Source of the DNA: UBA6176 sp965283655
Lineage (GTDB): Bacteria > Verrucomicrobiota > Verrucomicrobiia > Limisphaerales > UBA9464
Direction of reading: 5' to 3'
Length of the DNA: 64,000 nucleotides
Assembly (NCBI GenBank): GCA_965283655.1
Contig: CBDIPJ010000005.1
Location: forward strand, 62,001-126,000
Shown here: one piece after another, positions 26,099 through 34,111 of the stretch
Position numbering within the stretch: the stretch's first letter is position 1
Layout of the letters: the number at the start of each line of letters is the position of its first letter
Program-made: the position numbers and the translations under genes
The notes under the pieces: generated by a model
Told to the model about the DNA's origin: nothing
Databases searched by the model: none
Seen by the model: the letters and a program-made list of their open reading frames with translations, nothing else

Positions 26099-27364
26099 TC
26101 AGTGAGCGGCCTTGCCGGAGATGGAGGCTGCGTGTTCGCTGAAGGATTTGCCGATGCCGCGGGGAGTAATCACCGAGTCAATGACGCCCCGCTCGAACTC
26201 GTCCCACATCGGCGACATTCCCCGGAGCTTCTCAACGATCCGGACAAACGTTTCGACGGTGTAATCCATGTCCTCGGCTGTGTTGTCCTTGCCCAGGGTG
26301 AGGATCAGGTTTCCCTGCGCGAGGGCGTGGTCGAGTCCGATGGCGGAAAGGACATGGGAAATCTTGAGCGACTTGGAAACGCAGGAAGATCCAGAGGCTA
26401 CGGCAATGCCGTTCATGTCGCACAACAGGAGTTGACCTTCGCCTTCGATGAACTCGGTCGAGATGTTGATGTTGAGCGGGGAACGGTCGGGCCCCGGGAC
26501 CGGTCCGTTGAGCTTGATGTAGGGGATGCGGGTGCTCAGTCCCTTCCACAGGCGTTCCTGAAGGGCGGCGACGTGGGCGTGCCGTTCGTTCAGGGTGGAG
26601 AGCGCGACTTCGGCGGCGACACCGGCGCCAACGATCGCCGGGATGTTCTCGGTTCCGGCGCGGCGTCCGCCTTCCTGCACGCCGCCATGGAGGATCGAAA
26701 CGATCCGGGCGCGCTTGTTGCGGTAGAGGACGCCGACGCCCTTGGGGCCGTAGAACCGGTGGGGCGAAAAGCTCACCAGGGCAGCCCCGAACTGGCGGAC
26801 GTCGATCGGCAGCCAACCGGCGCTGGCCTCGCAATCCACATAAAGGGGAATGCCCGCCTTGGCGCAGATGCGACCCGCCTCGACGACCGGTTGGATGGTG
26901 CCGATGTCGTGGTTGACGTGGTGGAGGGCGACCAGAACCGTTTGCGGTGTCAGGGCGGCTTCCAGGGCCTTGAGGTCCACGCGACCCTCGGGATCGACTG
27001 GCACGCGGGTGCAGGTCCAGCCCTGCTTCTCGAGGAATTCGACGGAGTTCACCACTGACGGATGCTCCGTGGCCGAGATCACGAGGTGCTTGCCCTTGCG
27101 CTCGTTGGCGTAGGCCACGCCCTTGATGGCCAGGTTGGCCGACTCCGTCCCGTCCGAGGTGAAGAAGATTTCCTCCTCGGATTCCGCGTTGATCAGGGCC
27201 GCCATCTGCTGCCGCGCCTTCTTGAGGGCGTCGCGAACGCGGAGCCCGTGCTGATGGAGGGACGAGGCGTTGCCGTAGAATTCGGTGAAGTACGGACGCA
27301 TGGCCTCGAAGGCCTCCGGAAGCAGCGGCGTGGCGGACTGATGATCAAGGTAGACCTGGCGCAT
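26099..27364 (-). CDS. Cysteine desulfurase-like (IscS/NifS family) lacking the PLP lysine
   Basis: 421 residues with the family's overall sequence: ATEHPSVVNS (H101), YVDCEASAGWLPID (D177), GGRRAGTENIPAIVGAG and the sulfur-carrying loop ASGSSCVSKSL (C328). But the lysine that holds PLP in IscS (SxHK) is arginine: SPHRFYGPKG, R203, codon CGG. The IscS Gln183 position is also Ala (A180). The gene follows iscU by about 90 bp, so it occupies the iscS place. It may have altered or no desulfurase activity, or act as a sulfur acceptor or structural partner; a second functional IscS/SufS would then be expected elsewhere. ATG 27364 fits the family start MRQVYLDHQSATP. Confidence 0.85.
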   Translation of the reverse strand: MRQVYLDHQSATPLLPEAFEAMRPYFTEFYGNASSLHQHGLRVRDALKKARQQMAALINAESEEEIFFTSDGTESANLAIKGVAYANERKGKHLVISATEHPSVVNSVEFLEKQGWTCTRVPVDPEGRVDLKALEAALTPQTVLVALHHVNHDIGTIQPVVEAGRICAKAGIPLYVDCEASAGWLPIDVRQFGAALVSFSPHRFYGPKGVGVLYRNKRARIVSILHGGVQEGGRRAGTENIPAIVGAGVAAEVALSTLNERHAHVAALQERLWKGLSTRIPYIKLNGPVPGPDRSPLNINISTEFIEGEGQLLLCDMNGIAVASGSSCVSKSLKISHVLSAIGLDHALAQGNLILTLGKDNTAEDMDYTVETFVRIVEKLRGMSPMWDEFERGVIDSVITPRGIGKSFSEHAASISGKAAH

Positions 27365-27453
27365 GACGGAAGAGGGCTGGGAAATGAAGGAAAACCCCGC
27401 GGCGCACGGCACGTACCGTCGGGCCGCGGGGCGATTTCAACCGGGGAACCGGT

Positions 27454-27882
27454 TCAGGCGAGGGCCGGTTCGGCGGCGGCAACGCGCTCGGCGAGTTCCG
27501 GGTGACGCTTCACGTAATCTTCCAGGGCGGCCTTCAGGGCTTCCTCGGCGAGCACGGAGCAATGGATCTTCACCGGCGGCAATCCACCGAGGGCGCTGAC
27601 CACTTCCTGATTCGAGAAGCTCATCGCCTCCTCGATCGTCCGGCCCTTGATGAGCTCGGTGGCCATGCTCGAACTGGCGATCGCCGAACCGCAGCCAAAC
27701 GTCTTGAAGCGCGCGTCCTCGATCTTCCCGTCCTTGATCTTGAGGCTGATCTTCATGATGTCGCCGCAGGCGGCCGCGCCGACTTCGCCTACGCCATCGG
27801 CGTCCTTCAGGTCGCCCATGTTGCGGGGGTTCATGAAGTGGTCCATCACCGTCGGATTATACAGCGTGTAGGTGTCGCTCAT
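27454..27882 (-). CDS. iscU: Fe-S cluster scaffold IscU/NifU-N type
   Basis: 142 residues. The three cluster cysteines are present: GAAACGD, FGCGSAIASSS and KIHCSVLAEEAL. The N-terminus YNPTVMDHFMNPRNMG is typical. The C-terminus is extended by a short Ala/Glu-rich tail (ERVAAAEPALA). It sits between the Rrf2 regulator (70 bp upstream) and the IscS-like gene, an iscR-iscU-iscS type order. Confidence 0.93.
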   Translation of the reverse strand: MSDTYTLYNPTVMDHFMNPRNMGDLKDADGVGEVGAAACGDIMKISLKIKDGKIEDARFKTFGCGSAIASSSMATELIKGRTIEEAMSFSNQEVVSALGGLPPVKIHCSVLAEEALKAALEDYVKRHPELAERVAAAEPALA

Positions 27883-27952
27883 GGTTGGTCCTTCGTCTGA
27901 AAATGGTTCTCGTTAACGTTCGTGAATTGAAAAGCTGGGTTGAAATCGGGCT

Positions 27953-28477
27953 TCAACGGGTGGTTTCCGCCTCGAGCGGGATCCGGCCGGCAACCGGCAG
28001 CGGCGAGGGGTTCACCGCGACTGGGTTTGCCTCGGAAGACCGGGAACGGGCCTGTCGCACTAGGCCGTTGGGAATGTGGCGGCCTGTCAGGTCTGCCAAG
28101 GTCGTGCGGCCGAAAACCTCCCTCACGCGTTCCTGAGCCTCGGCAAACAGGGAGCAAAGGGCACATCCACCGCTGTGCTCGCAACCAAGGTCCTCATCCA
28201 GGCAGCGCTGCAAGGAAATCGGGCCTTCAATGGCTTCGATGATCTCCAGGGCGCTGATCTCGGAGGGATTCCGGGCGAGGCTGAAGCCGCCGCCGGAGCC
28301 GCGTGCGGACTTCACGATGCCGGCCTTCGAAAGGCTCTGGAGGATCTTTCCGAGAAAACTGTTGGGAATGTCCTCCTCGACGCACAGCGTTTCGATCATC
28401 ACAACCTCGCCCAATGGGCGGCGTGCGAGGGCGGTGAGGCCCAGGACTCCGTACTCTGCGGCGCGTGTGATTTGCAT
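27953..28477 (-). CDS. Rrf2-family (IscR-like) regulator
   Basis: 174 residues: an N-terminal winged helix (MQITRAAEYGVLGLTALARR, SFLGKILQSLSKAGIVKSAR, GSGGGFSLAR), a dimer helix, and a cysteine cluster CLDEDLGCEHSGGCALC that can bind an Fe-S cluster as in IscR, followed by a poorly conserved Pro-rich tail. As first gene before iscU it should sense Fe-S status and control this unit. Two similar inverted repeats lie upstream (28501-28587). ATG 28477 matches the family start; the earlier in-frame start is non-homologous. Confidence 0.9.
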   Translation of the reverse strand: MQITRAAEYGVLGLTALARRPLGEVVMIETLCVEEDIPNSFLGKILQSLSKAGIVKSARGSGGGFSLARNPSEISALEIIEAIEGPISLQRCLDEDLGCEHSGGCALCSLFAEAQERVREVFGRTTLADLTGRHIPNGLVRQARSRSSEANPVAVNPSPLPVAGRIPLEAETTR

Positions 28478-28500
28478 GTGGCTGGCGTGTGACGATTCAA

Positions 28501-28587
28501 ACCGGACGAATCCGGTCTGGATTGTGTCGGCCAACCTATGGCGCCAACGGATTCCGTCAATTCCTTTTCCGGACCGATTTCGTCCGG
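28501..28587. promoter_or_regulatory. Two related inverted repeats upstream of the Rrf2 gene
   Basis: ACCGGACGAATCCGGT (28501-28516) and CCGGACCGATTTCGTCCGG (28569-28587) share the half-site CCGGACGAA. They lie 24-110 bp upstream of the Rrf2 start. They could be operators for autoregulation, or hairpins ending the PQQ-propeller transcript that runs toward them. A short 'GGATTTCACGGATT' repeat fragment lies next to them. Confidence 0.4.
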
Positions 28588-28634
28588 TTCAATCCACGGA
28601 TTTCACGGATTGCACAGATTCCTGGGTGGTTGGG

Positions 28635-29909
28635 TCACTTTCCCAGGCAGAAAAGGCTCCCTGCCGTGCGGATGTAAAACCGCCCATGGGCGATTGCCGG
28701 CGAGGCCTGGACTTTCTCACCGAGCGGATTCTTCGCGAGCACCCGGAACTGAGGGCCTGCCTCCAGAACCGTGGTCTGGCCGTCGTCCCCGACGAAATAC
28801 AGCCGACCGTTGGCCGCCACGGGGGAGGCTGAGAAATTTCCACCGACGCGTTCCTGCCAGACGATCTCGCCCGTGGCAGCGTTATAACAGGTGGCGATCC
28901 CGCCATCGGTCATGGCGAACAGGTGCGGCTTGATGTGGATGAGGGAGGAGAGCTTCGGGACGCCCTTCTTCTGTTCCCAGACCAGGTTCGATTCGTCGAG
29001 GTCGCCCGTCGCACCCATGCGGAAGGCCTTGATGGATTCGCGTCCGCCCCACCCACCGGAGGCAAACACGAGGTCGTCGGCGATCACGGGCGAGGGGACC
29101 TTGCCTTCGCCGAGGACCTTGGAAGTCCACAACCGCTGACCGGTCTTGAGGTCGAATCCCTGGACCACGTCGCCGGCCTCGGTCACGACCTGTTTCCTGC
29201 CCTTGTGCGTCCACAGCACCGGAGCGCCATGCGCGATGCGGGAGAACCCGCGCGACGTCTTCCACACCTCGCGTCCGCTCCTGGCGTCGAGGGCGAGGAC
29301 GAAGGATTTGTCCCAGGGCTTCTGCCAGCCGACGAGCTTGTCGGGTCCCTCGCTGGAGGCGTCCCACGGCATCACAAGAAGACCGTCCTCCAGCAGCGGG
29401 GAGGTGCCGAGGCCATGCTGGCTGTAGAAGGGATAGGAGCGGTTGGTCCAGGCGACCTTTCCATCAAAGGTCAGGGCCGCGAAGCTGCCGTCGCCGAAGC
29501 AGGTGTAGACGAGTTTGCCATCGGTGGCCGGCGTGGGTGTGGCGTAGGAGTTCCGACCCTCCTTGCGGCGGGGGACCTGTTGGAACACTTCGTGGTTCCA
29601 ACGGATGGCACCGGTCTTGGCGTTGAGTGCGATGACGCGGCACGACTGGCCGCCGTCGGTCGCGGTGGTGACGAACACGTGGTCCTTCCAGATCGCGGGA
29701 GAGGACCAGCCTTCGCCCGGAATCGTTGCCTTCCACACCACGTTCGAGGTGGCGGACCAAGCGAGGGGCACCTGGGTCTCCTTCGAATGTCCCTGGGAGC
29801 CCGGGCCGCGGAATTGAGGCCAGTTGGCGGCGTTCGCATCGATCGTGGCGAGGTTGGTGGCGACCAAGCAGCCAAGGGCAACCGCCCGGAGGGATGGAAT
29901 GGAGTGCAT
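28635..29909 (-). CDS. Secreted PQQ-type beta-propeller protein
   Basis: 424 residues from ATG 29909, with a signal peptide ending near ANA and the planctomycete/verrucomicrobial opening ANWPQFRGPGSQGHS. Propeller blades show the repeated pattern A-L-x-A-x-T-G-x-x-x-W (VIALNAKTGAIRWNHE, VLALDARSGREVWKTSR, CYNAATGEIVWQER). It has no dehydrogenase cytochrome domain, so enzyme activity is uncertain; scaffolding of outer-membrane assembly or sugar oxidation are options. It is separated from the Rrf2 gene by 157 bp. Confidence 0.82.
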   Translation of the reverse strand: MHSIPSLRAVALGCLVATNLATIDANAANWPQFRGPGSQGHSKETQVPLAWSATSNVVWKATIPGEGWSSPAIWKDHVFVTTATDGGQSCRVIALNAKTGAIRWNHEVFQQVPRRKEGRNSYATPTPATDGKLVYTCFGDGSFAALTFDGKVAWTNRSYPFYSQHGLGTSPLLEDGLLVMPWDASSEGPDKLVGWQKPWDKSFVLALDARSGREVWKTSRGFSRIAHGAPVLWTHKGRKQVVTEAGDVVQGFDLKTGQRLWTSKVLGEGKVPSPVIADDLVFASGGWGGRESIKAFRMGATGDLDESNLVWEQKKGVPKLSSLIHIKPHLFAMTDGGIATCYNAATGEIVWQERVGGNFSASPVAANGRLYFVGDDGQTTVLEAGPQFRVLAKNPLGEKVQASPAIAHGRFYIRTAGSLFCLGK

Positions 29910-29985
29910 GATGGGCAAGAGTCCGGATTGGAGGTGGGACGTCAACGCCAGGCTCGCGCCCGTCGTTGTCGACGACGACCGCGCG

Positions 29986-30003
29986 TTGACACAATCCTTG
30001 TGT
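29986..30003. promoter_or_regulatory. TTGACA box overlapping an ACACAA/TTGTGT inverted repeat
   Basis: ACACAA (29989-29994), spacer TCC, TTGTGT (29998-30003) is a perfect inverted repeat between the divergent PQQ-propeller gene and the VapC fragment. TTGACA at 29986-29991 on the plus strand overlaps its left arm. It could be an operator, but no clear -10 box is visible. Confidence 0.3.
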
Positions 30004-30019
30004 GGCATAGCCGTGGACC

Positions 30020-30235
30020 ATGGCGACGAACCTCCAGAGCGAGGACTACGTGGAGGCCGCCCGGCTCTCCAATCTGTGCCGCAGCAAGGGCATTCAGGGG
30101 TTGGGCACGGATTTTGTCCTCTGTGCGGTGGCGATCCGAGAAGAGGTCCCTGTTTTCACTGTGGATGGGGATTTTGAGCGTTACGCGCAGGTCTTTCCGC
30201 TGCCGCTGCACAAGGTTGATTCCCATCAGGCCTGA
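30020..30235 (+). pseudogene. vapC: VapC-type PIN toxin, C-terminal fragment
   Basis: 71 residues matching the second half of PIN-domain toxins: DYVEAARLSNLCRSKGIQGL, GTDFVLCAVAIREEVPVFTV, then DGDFERYAQVFPL with the acidic residues of the PIN site. A complete VapC has about 130-140 residues; the first half with the initial catalytic aspartate is missing, and the DNA before the ATG at 30020 is promoter-like and the start of another gene. No antitoxin gene is adjacent. It is probably a non-functional remnant. Confidence 0.8.
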
Positions 30236-30268
30236 CCATTTCTCGTTCTTCAGAGACCTTGGTTCATC

Positions 30269-31543
30269 TCAGAGCTCATTTCGTGTTGGCTTGGGACCGC
30301 CGGAACGGAGGTCACACGTTCCACCCGGCGTATAGGCACCGTCCCATTTGGCGATGACCAGCGTGGCAACGGTGTTGCCGATGAAGTTGGTGATGGCACG
30401 CGCCTCGGACATGAAGCGGTCGACACCGAGGATCAGGGCCATGCCCGCCACCGGGATTGTGCCGGTGGCAGACAGCGTGGCCGCGAGGGTGATGAACCCG
30501 CTGCCCGTCACGCCCGCCGCGCCCTTGGAGGTGAGCAGCAGCACCGCCAGCAGGCTGAGTTGTTGGGGAAGCGACAGTGGCGTGTCCGTCGCCTGGGCAA
30601 TGAAGAGCGCGGCCATGGTCAGATAGATGCAGGTGCCGTCCAGGTTGAAGGAATAGCCCGAAGGCACCACCACGCCGACCACGCTCGGCCGGCACCCGGC
30701 CCGTTCCATCTTCGCCATCAACCCGGGAAGCGCCGATTCCGAAGAAGAGGTGCCGATGACGATGAGCAGTTCCTCACGGATATGCCGGAGGATCTTCCAG
30801 AGGGAAAAACCGCAGGCGCGTGCAATCCCCCCGAGGACGACCACGACGAACAGGAAGCAGGTGAGGTACACGCAGGCCATCAGCTCGGCCAGCGACTTGA
30901 GCGAACCCAACCCGTACTTGCCGATGGTGAATGCCATTGCCCCAAACGCCGCCAACGGGGCCACACGCGAAACGATCTGCACGATGCGGAAGAAGACCTT
31001 CGAGATGTCGTGGCACAGTTGGATGATCGGATGGCCGGTGGTCCCCAGGCTGGTCAAGGCCACGCCAAACAGCAGGGCGACCACCAGCACCTGCAGGACT
31101 TCCCCGCTGACGAATGCCCCGACGAAGGTCTCGGGGATGATGTGGAGCAGTTGCTGGGTGGTGGTGAGTTTCTGCGCTGCCTGAGTGTACTGGGCCACTG
31201 CACCGGCATCGAGGCTGGCGGCCGAGGCATGCATTCCGGCACCGGGCGTGAGGGCGTTTGCCACCGCGAGTCCGATGATCAGCGCCAGGGTGGTGACTCC
31301 CTCAAAATAGATCAGGGCCTTCAGCCCCACGCGTCCGACCGCCTTCAGGTCGCCCATGCCGCCAATCCCTGACACCACCGTGGTGAAGATGATGGGACCG
31401 ATCAGCATCTTGATGAGCTTGATGAAGGCGTCGCCGAACGGCTTTAGGGACGCGCCAAACTCCGGATGGAAATGTCCGACGGCAACGCCGACGACAATGG
31501 CGACGAGCACCTGGAGGTACAGGCGTGAGGCGATGGCTTTCAT
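30269..31543 (-). CDS. dctA: Dicarboxylate/amino acid:cation symporter (DctA/GltP type)
   Basis: Inner-membrane carrier of 424 residues taking up C4-dicarboxylates or glutamate with cations. Family motifs are complete: GTSSSESALPGLMAKMER (helical hairpin 1 SSS), SGYSFNLDGTCIYLT (helix 7), TSKGAAGVTGSGFI (hairpin 2) and MSEARAITNFIGNTVAT (helix 8). The MSEARA-x-x-N-x-x-GN form fits DctA better than GltP. It is a single gene; no dctBD kinase/regulator pair is nearby. Confidence 0.92.
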   Translation of the reverse strand: MKAIASRLYLQVLVAIVVGVAVGHFHPEFGASLKPFGDAFIKLIKMLIGPIIFTTVVSGIGGMGDLKAVGRVGLKALIYFEGVTTLALIIGLAVANALTPGAGMHASAASLDAGAVAQYTQAAQKLTTTQQLLHIIPETFVGAFVSGEVLQVLVVALLFGVALTSLGTTGHPIIQLCHDISKVFFRIVQIVSRVAPLAAFGAMAFTIGKYGLGSLKSLAELMACVYLTCFLFVVVVLGGIARACGFSLWKILRHIREELLIVIGTSSSESALPGLMAKMERAGCRPSVVGVVVPSGYSFNLDGTCIYLTMAALFIAQATDTPLSLPQQLSLLAVLLLTSKGAAGVTGSGFITLAATLSATGTIPVAGMALILGVDRFMSEARAITNFIGNTVATLVIAKWDGAYTPGGTCDLRSGGPKPTRNEL

Positions 31544-31857
31544 GCAGGACAGATCCGTGACGCAGAGGGAATGGCGCAGGGATGGGGGCTTCCGTGGGCG
31601 GGATCAACACCGAAACGGTTGCATCGTGTCTCTCCTCGTGTGGTCGTCAGTCAGCACGCCGTGCCACCGGAGGTGGACGACACGCGGCGGAGGATCCAGG
31701 CCTTGAAGGCGGAACTGGAGACCCTGAAACGGGAAACGACCGCGGGCATGACGCGTGACGCCCGCCTGGTGGATGCCATCGTCACCAACCAGTCCCCCTC
31801 AGCGTCTATGCTCCTCTGCGCGAGACACCTACTGTACGGAGACGCGGTCCTTGAGGA
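31544..31857. other. 314-bp gap with no confident gene
   Basis: This gap lies between dctA and hscB. A plus-strand frame from 31571 could encode 114 residues with a short charged helix (DTRRRIQALKAELETLKRET), but it overlaps the hscB 3' end, has no recognisable domain and no good ribosome site. It may hold the dctA promoter. I do not call a gene. Confidence 0.4.
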
Positions 31858-32490
31858 TCAGATCGTGAGTTGGACGACGCGCTCCTGGATCTGGCTGGTC
31901 CAGCGGGCGACGTAGCTCATGGCGCGATAGATCTGCTCAAGACGTTCCAACGGGAGCGCGGCAGCGCGCCCCGGCGAACCGACCGCCGGCGCCGCATCCC
32001 AGACCGCATTCAGTCCGTTCAGCTCGGCGGCCAGGGTCTCGCCCATGGCCCGTACCCGGTTCTGGAGATCCACCAGTCGGTCCATCCATTCCATCCCGGA
32101 TTGCAGGAGTTGGAGCTTGAGGATGGGGGAGGTGGCCGTGGCCTTCTTCTTCAGGAATTCGTCGCAGTCCCGACAGGTCTGACCGACCTCGACGAAGAGG
32201 TCCATCGTGCCGGGCGGGATGCGTTGGATGTCCTTGGGCTTTCCGCCGAGCTCGAGTTCGAGGAGGTGGAGGAGGCGTTCGCGTGGTTCCTTGAGCAGCT
32301 GATACGCGGAATTCAGGTCCGAGTACCGCTGGCCCGCGGCGTTCCGCTCGGCTTCCGGTGCGCCATGGAAACGATCCGGATGGAGCGGACCCGACATCGC
32401 CTGGAAACGGTCCTTGAGGGCCTCGGCGTCAATCCACGGGCGTCTGGCCTCGCCCAGCAGCGCGAAGGCGTCGGAGGGGGATTGGCTCAC
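31858..32490 (-). CDS. hscB: Fe-S co-chaperone HscB-like J-domain protein
   Basis: About 210 residues: an N-terminal J domain with the HPD motif in SGPLHPDRFHG and a C-terminal helical bundle (GMEWMDRLVDLQNRVRAMGE) like the IscU-binding domain of HscB. Start chosen as GTG 32490, whose GTGA overlaps the TGA stop of the iscA gene (32487-32489), a sign of translational coupling. It presumably guides IscU to an HscA-type Hsp70, which is not in the window. Confidence 0.85.
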   Translation of the reverse strand: MSQSPSDAFALLGEARRPWIDAEALKDRFQAMSGPLHPDRFHGAPEAERNAAGQRYSDLNSAYQLLKEPRERLLHLLELELGGKPKDIQRIPPGTMDLFVEVGQTCRDCDEFLKKKATATSPILKLQLLQSGMEWMDRLVDLQNRVRAMGETLAAELNGLNAVWDAAPAVGSPGRAAALPLERLEQIYRAMSYVARWTSQIQERVVQLTI

Positions 32491-32876
32491 GCGCTGAAGC
32501 TTTCGCCGCAGGAGCAACTGGTGGCGGCGTTGGGGTTCTTGACCTTGAACCCGCCCTCCTGGAGGGCGTCGACGTAATCGAGTTCGGAACCGGTGACGTA
32601 CAGCGCGCTCTTCGGATCCACGACCACGCGGACACCGGCGCTCTCGACGAGGATGTCTCGGTTCTGCGGTGCGTCCTGGAGGTCCATCTTGTACTGGAGA
32701 CCGGAACAGCCGCCGCCGACCACCGCGACACGCAGCACCCCCTGCGGACGACCCTGACGGGTCAACAGGGTGCTGACCTTGGTTCCCGCGGCGCTGGTGA
32801 GCTTGATCAGGCGCTCGTCACCCGTGCGCACCGTGGGTGCCATGGTGGTTCCCGCTCCGATTTTTCCGGCAATCAT
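32487..32876 (-). CDS. iscA: A-type Fe-S carrier (IscA/ErpA)
   Basis: 129 residues from ATG 32876 (a second candidate ATG is at 32843). The cluster cysteines lie in GGGCSGLQY and SCSCGESF; VDPKSALYVTGSELDYVD is typical. It overlaps hscB by four bases. Together with the iscRUS-like group 4 kb away and Mrp it makes this a dispersed Fe-S assembly region. Confidence 0.93.
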   Translation of the reverse strand: MIAGKIGAGTTMAPTVRTGDERLIKLTSAAGTKVSTLLTRQGRPQGVLRVAVVGGGCSGLQYKMDLQDAPQNRDILVESAGVRVVVDPKSALYVTGSELDYVDALQEGGFKVKNPNAATSCSCGESFSA

Positions 32877-32938
32877 GACCCGCACGTTATGGGCGGGCGA
32901 CCGAAGCGTCAACGTGGGGAGTTCCGGGGGAGAGTGGG

Positions 32939-33488
32939 ATCTGCCGGCCTCACAGGTGCGGAGCGCCGACAGACGATAGCCCACAGCGTCAGCCGTGGGT
33001 CCCGCGCTCCCACGGATTACCAGCCCCAGCGGGGCGACAGACGCGGCAGGCTCCAATGCACTGAAACCTCACGCCAAGACGCAAAGCCGCGCAGGAGACA
33101 CGGAGTTGTTTCACGCAGAGACGCCGAGAACGCCGAGGGAGCAGGCAGACGTTTCACGCCGTTGGGTTCATGCCTTGCCAACGCCAACGCCACCGAGCCT
33201 GGAAGCGGCCTTTGTCCGGACTAGGGATTACAGGTGCATGTCCTTGTGGTATCTGCCGGCCTCGCAGGTGCGGAGCACCGACAGATGATAGCCCACGGCG
33301 TGAGCCGTGGGTCCCGCGTCCAGAAGGATCACCAGCCCCAGCGGGGCGACAGACACGGCAGGCTCCGATGCGCTGAAACCTCACGCGAAGCCGCGAAGCC
33401 GCGAAGGGGTCAGGACGTTGTTTCACGCCGGGACGCGGGGATCGCCGAGGGCGAGTCGTGGTTTGCCCTGTGCCTTGCCAACGCCAAC
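32939..33488. repeat. Direct repeat pair, about 245 bp each
   Basis: 32939-33188 and 33250-33488 match along their length: CTGCCGGCCTC, GATAGCCCAC, GTGAGCCGTGGGTCCCGCG (or close), CCAGCCCCAGCGGGGCGACA, GAAACCTCACGC, and both end TGCCTTGCCAACGCCAAC. They are flanked by GCGGAGAC-type low-complexity words. No gene lies here. Confidence 0.85.
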
Positions 33489-33808
33489 GGCGTTGAGACC
33501 CCAACATAGAAGGGTTGGCCGAGGAACGAGGCCTACCCTGGGTTTGATCCCAACGCGTGAACCAACCGCATCGCGGTTGTGGCCACCCCTGAGTCCAAAT
33601 CCGAAGCGCCCTGATCCGCCACAGCGTCTGAGTCGAATCCATGCAGCAGACATCTCGCGCAGAGGCGCAGAGACGCTGAGGAGGACAGGAAAAGGGAAGT
33701 TTGGGCCCCGCTGGGTGACTCGTCACAGCGACTGAAAGGCCCTTTTCTCCGCGTCCCTGCGTCTCAGCGCGAGGCAGTCTCCGTAATTCAAAGACATGGA
33801 CGGAGAAA

Positions 33809-34108
33809 GCAATGGGGTCAGTCCCGTACTATTGACAATTGGCCGTTGAGACGCAGCCTTGCCGGATGGCACGACCGCTTCGCATCCATGTTGTCGATGG
33901 TTGGTATCACGTGACGAGCCGTGGGAAGGTTCAACTGGGCGCATCGAAGGCGGGGCCATGTCTTTCAGGGACGATTCAAGTCGGTGCTGATCCAGGATGA
34001 GGGGCGGTTGGAGGAAGGCGGGCGGTGCCTTCCCCTGAATCCGGTGCGGATCAAAGGACTGGAAGGAGTGGGTGCGAGGGCAATGGGGTCAGTCCCGTAG
34101 AATTGACA
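33809..34108. mobile_element. Decayed REP-associated transposase element with direct flanks
   Basis: The 20-mer GCAATGGGGTCAGTCCCGTA followed two or three bases later by ATTGACA occurs at 33809-33837 and again, same orientation, at 34080-34108. Between them is the Y1 transposase remnant. This looks like a RAYT/IS200-type unit bounded by its recognition sequence. Confidence 0.7.
33866..34075 (+). pseudogene. REP-associated tyrosine transposase (RAYT, Y1_Tnp) remnant
   Basis: From ATG 33866 the frame reads MARPLRIHVVDGWYHVTSRG, the classic RAYT start with the HUH-type region to follow. Then a different frame reads NWAHRRRGHVFQGRFKSVLI, ending at a degenerate L-x-LNPVRIKGLEG, the typical RAYT C-terminal motif. 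The middle (about 100 residues with the HUH histidines and catalytic tyrosine) is deleted, and at least one frameshift separates the halves. It cannot be active. Intact relatives mobilise REP palindromes, which are abundant in this window. Confidence 0.82.
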
Positions 34109-34111
34109 TTT

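Noticed and set aside
31571..31915. 114-residue frame between dctA and hscB
   Set aside because: Overlaps hscB, no domain, no good start; noted only as a gap.
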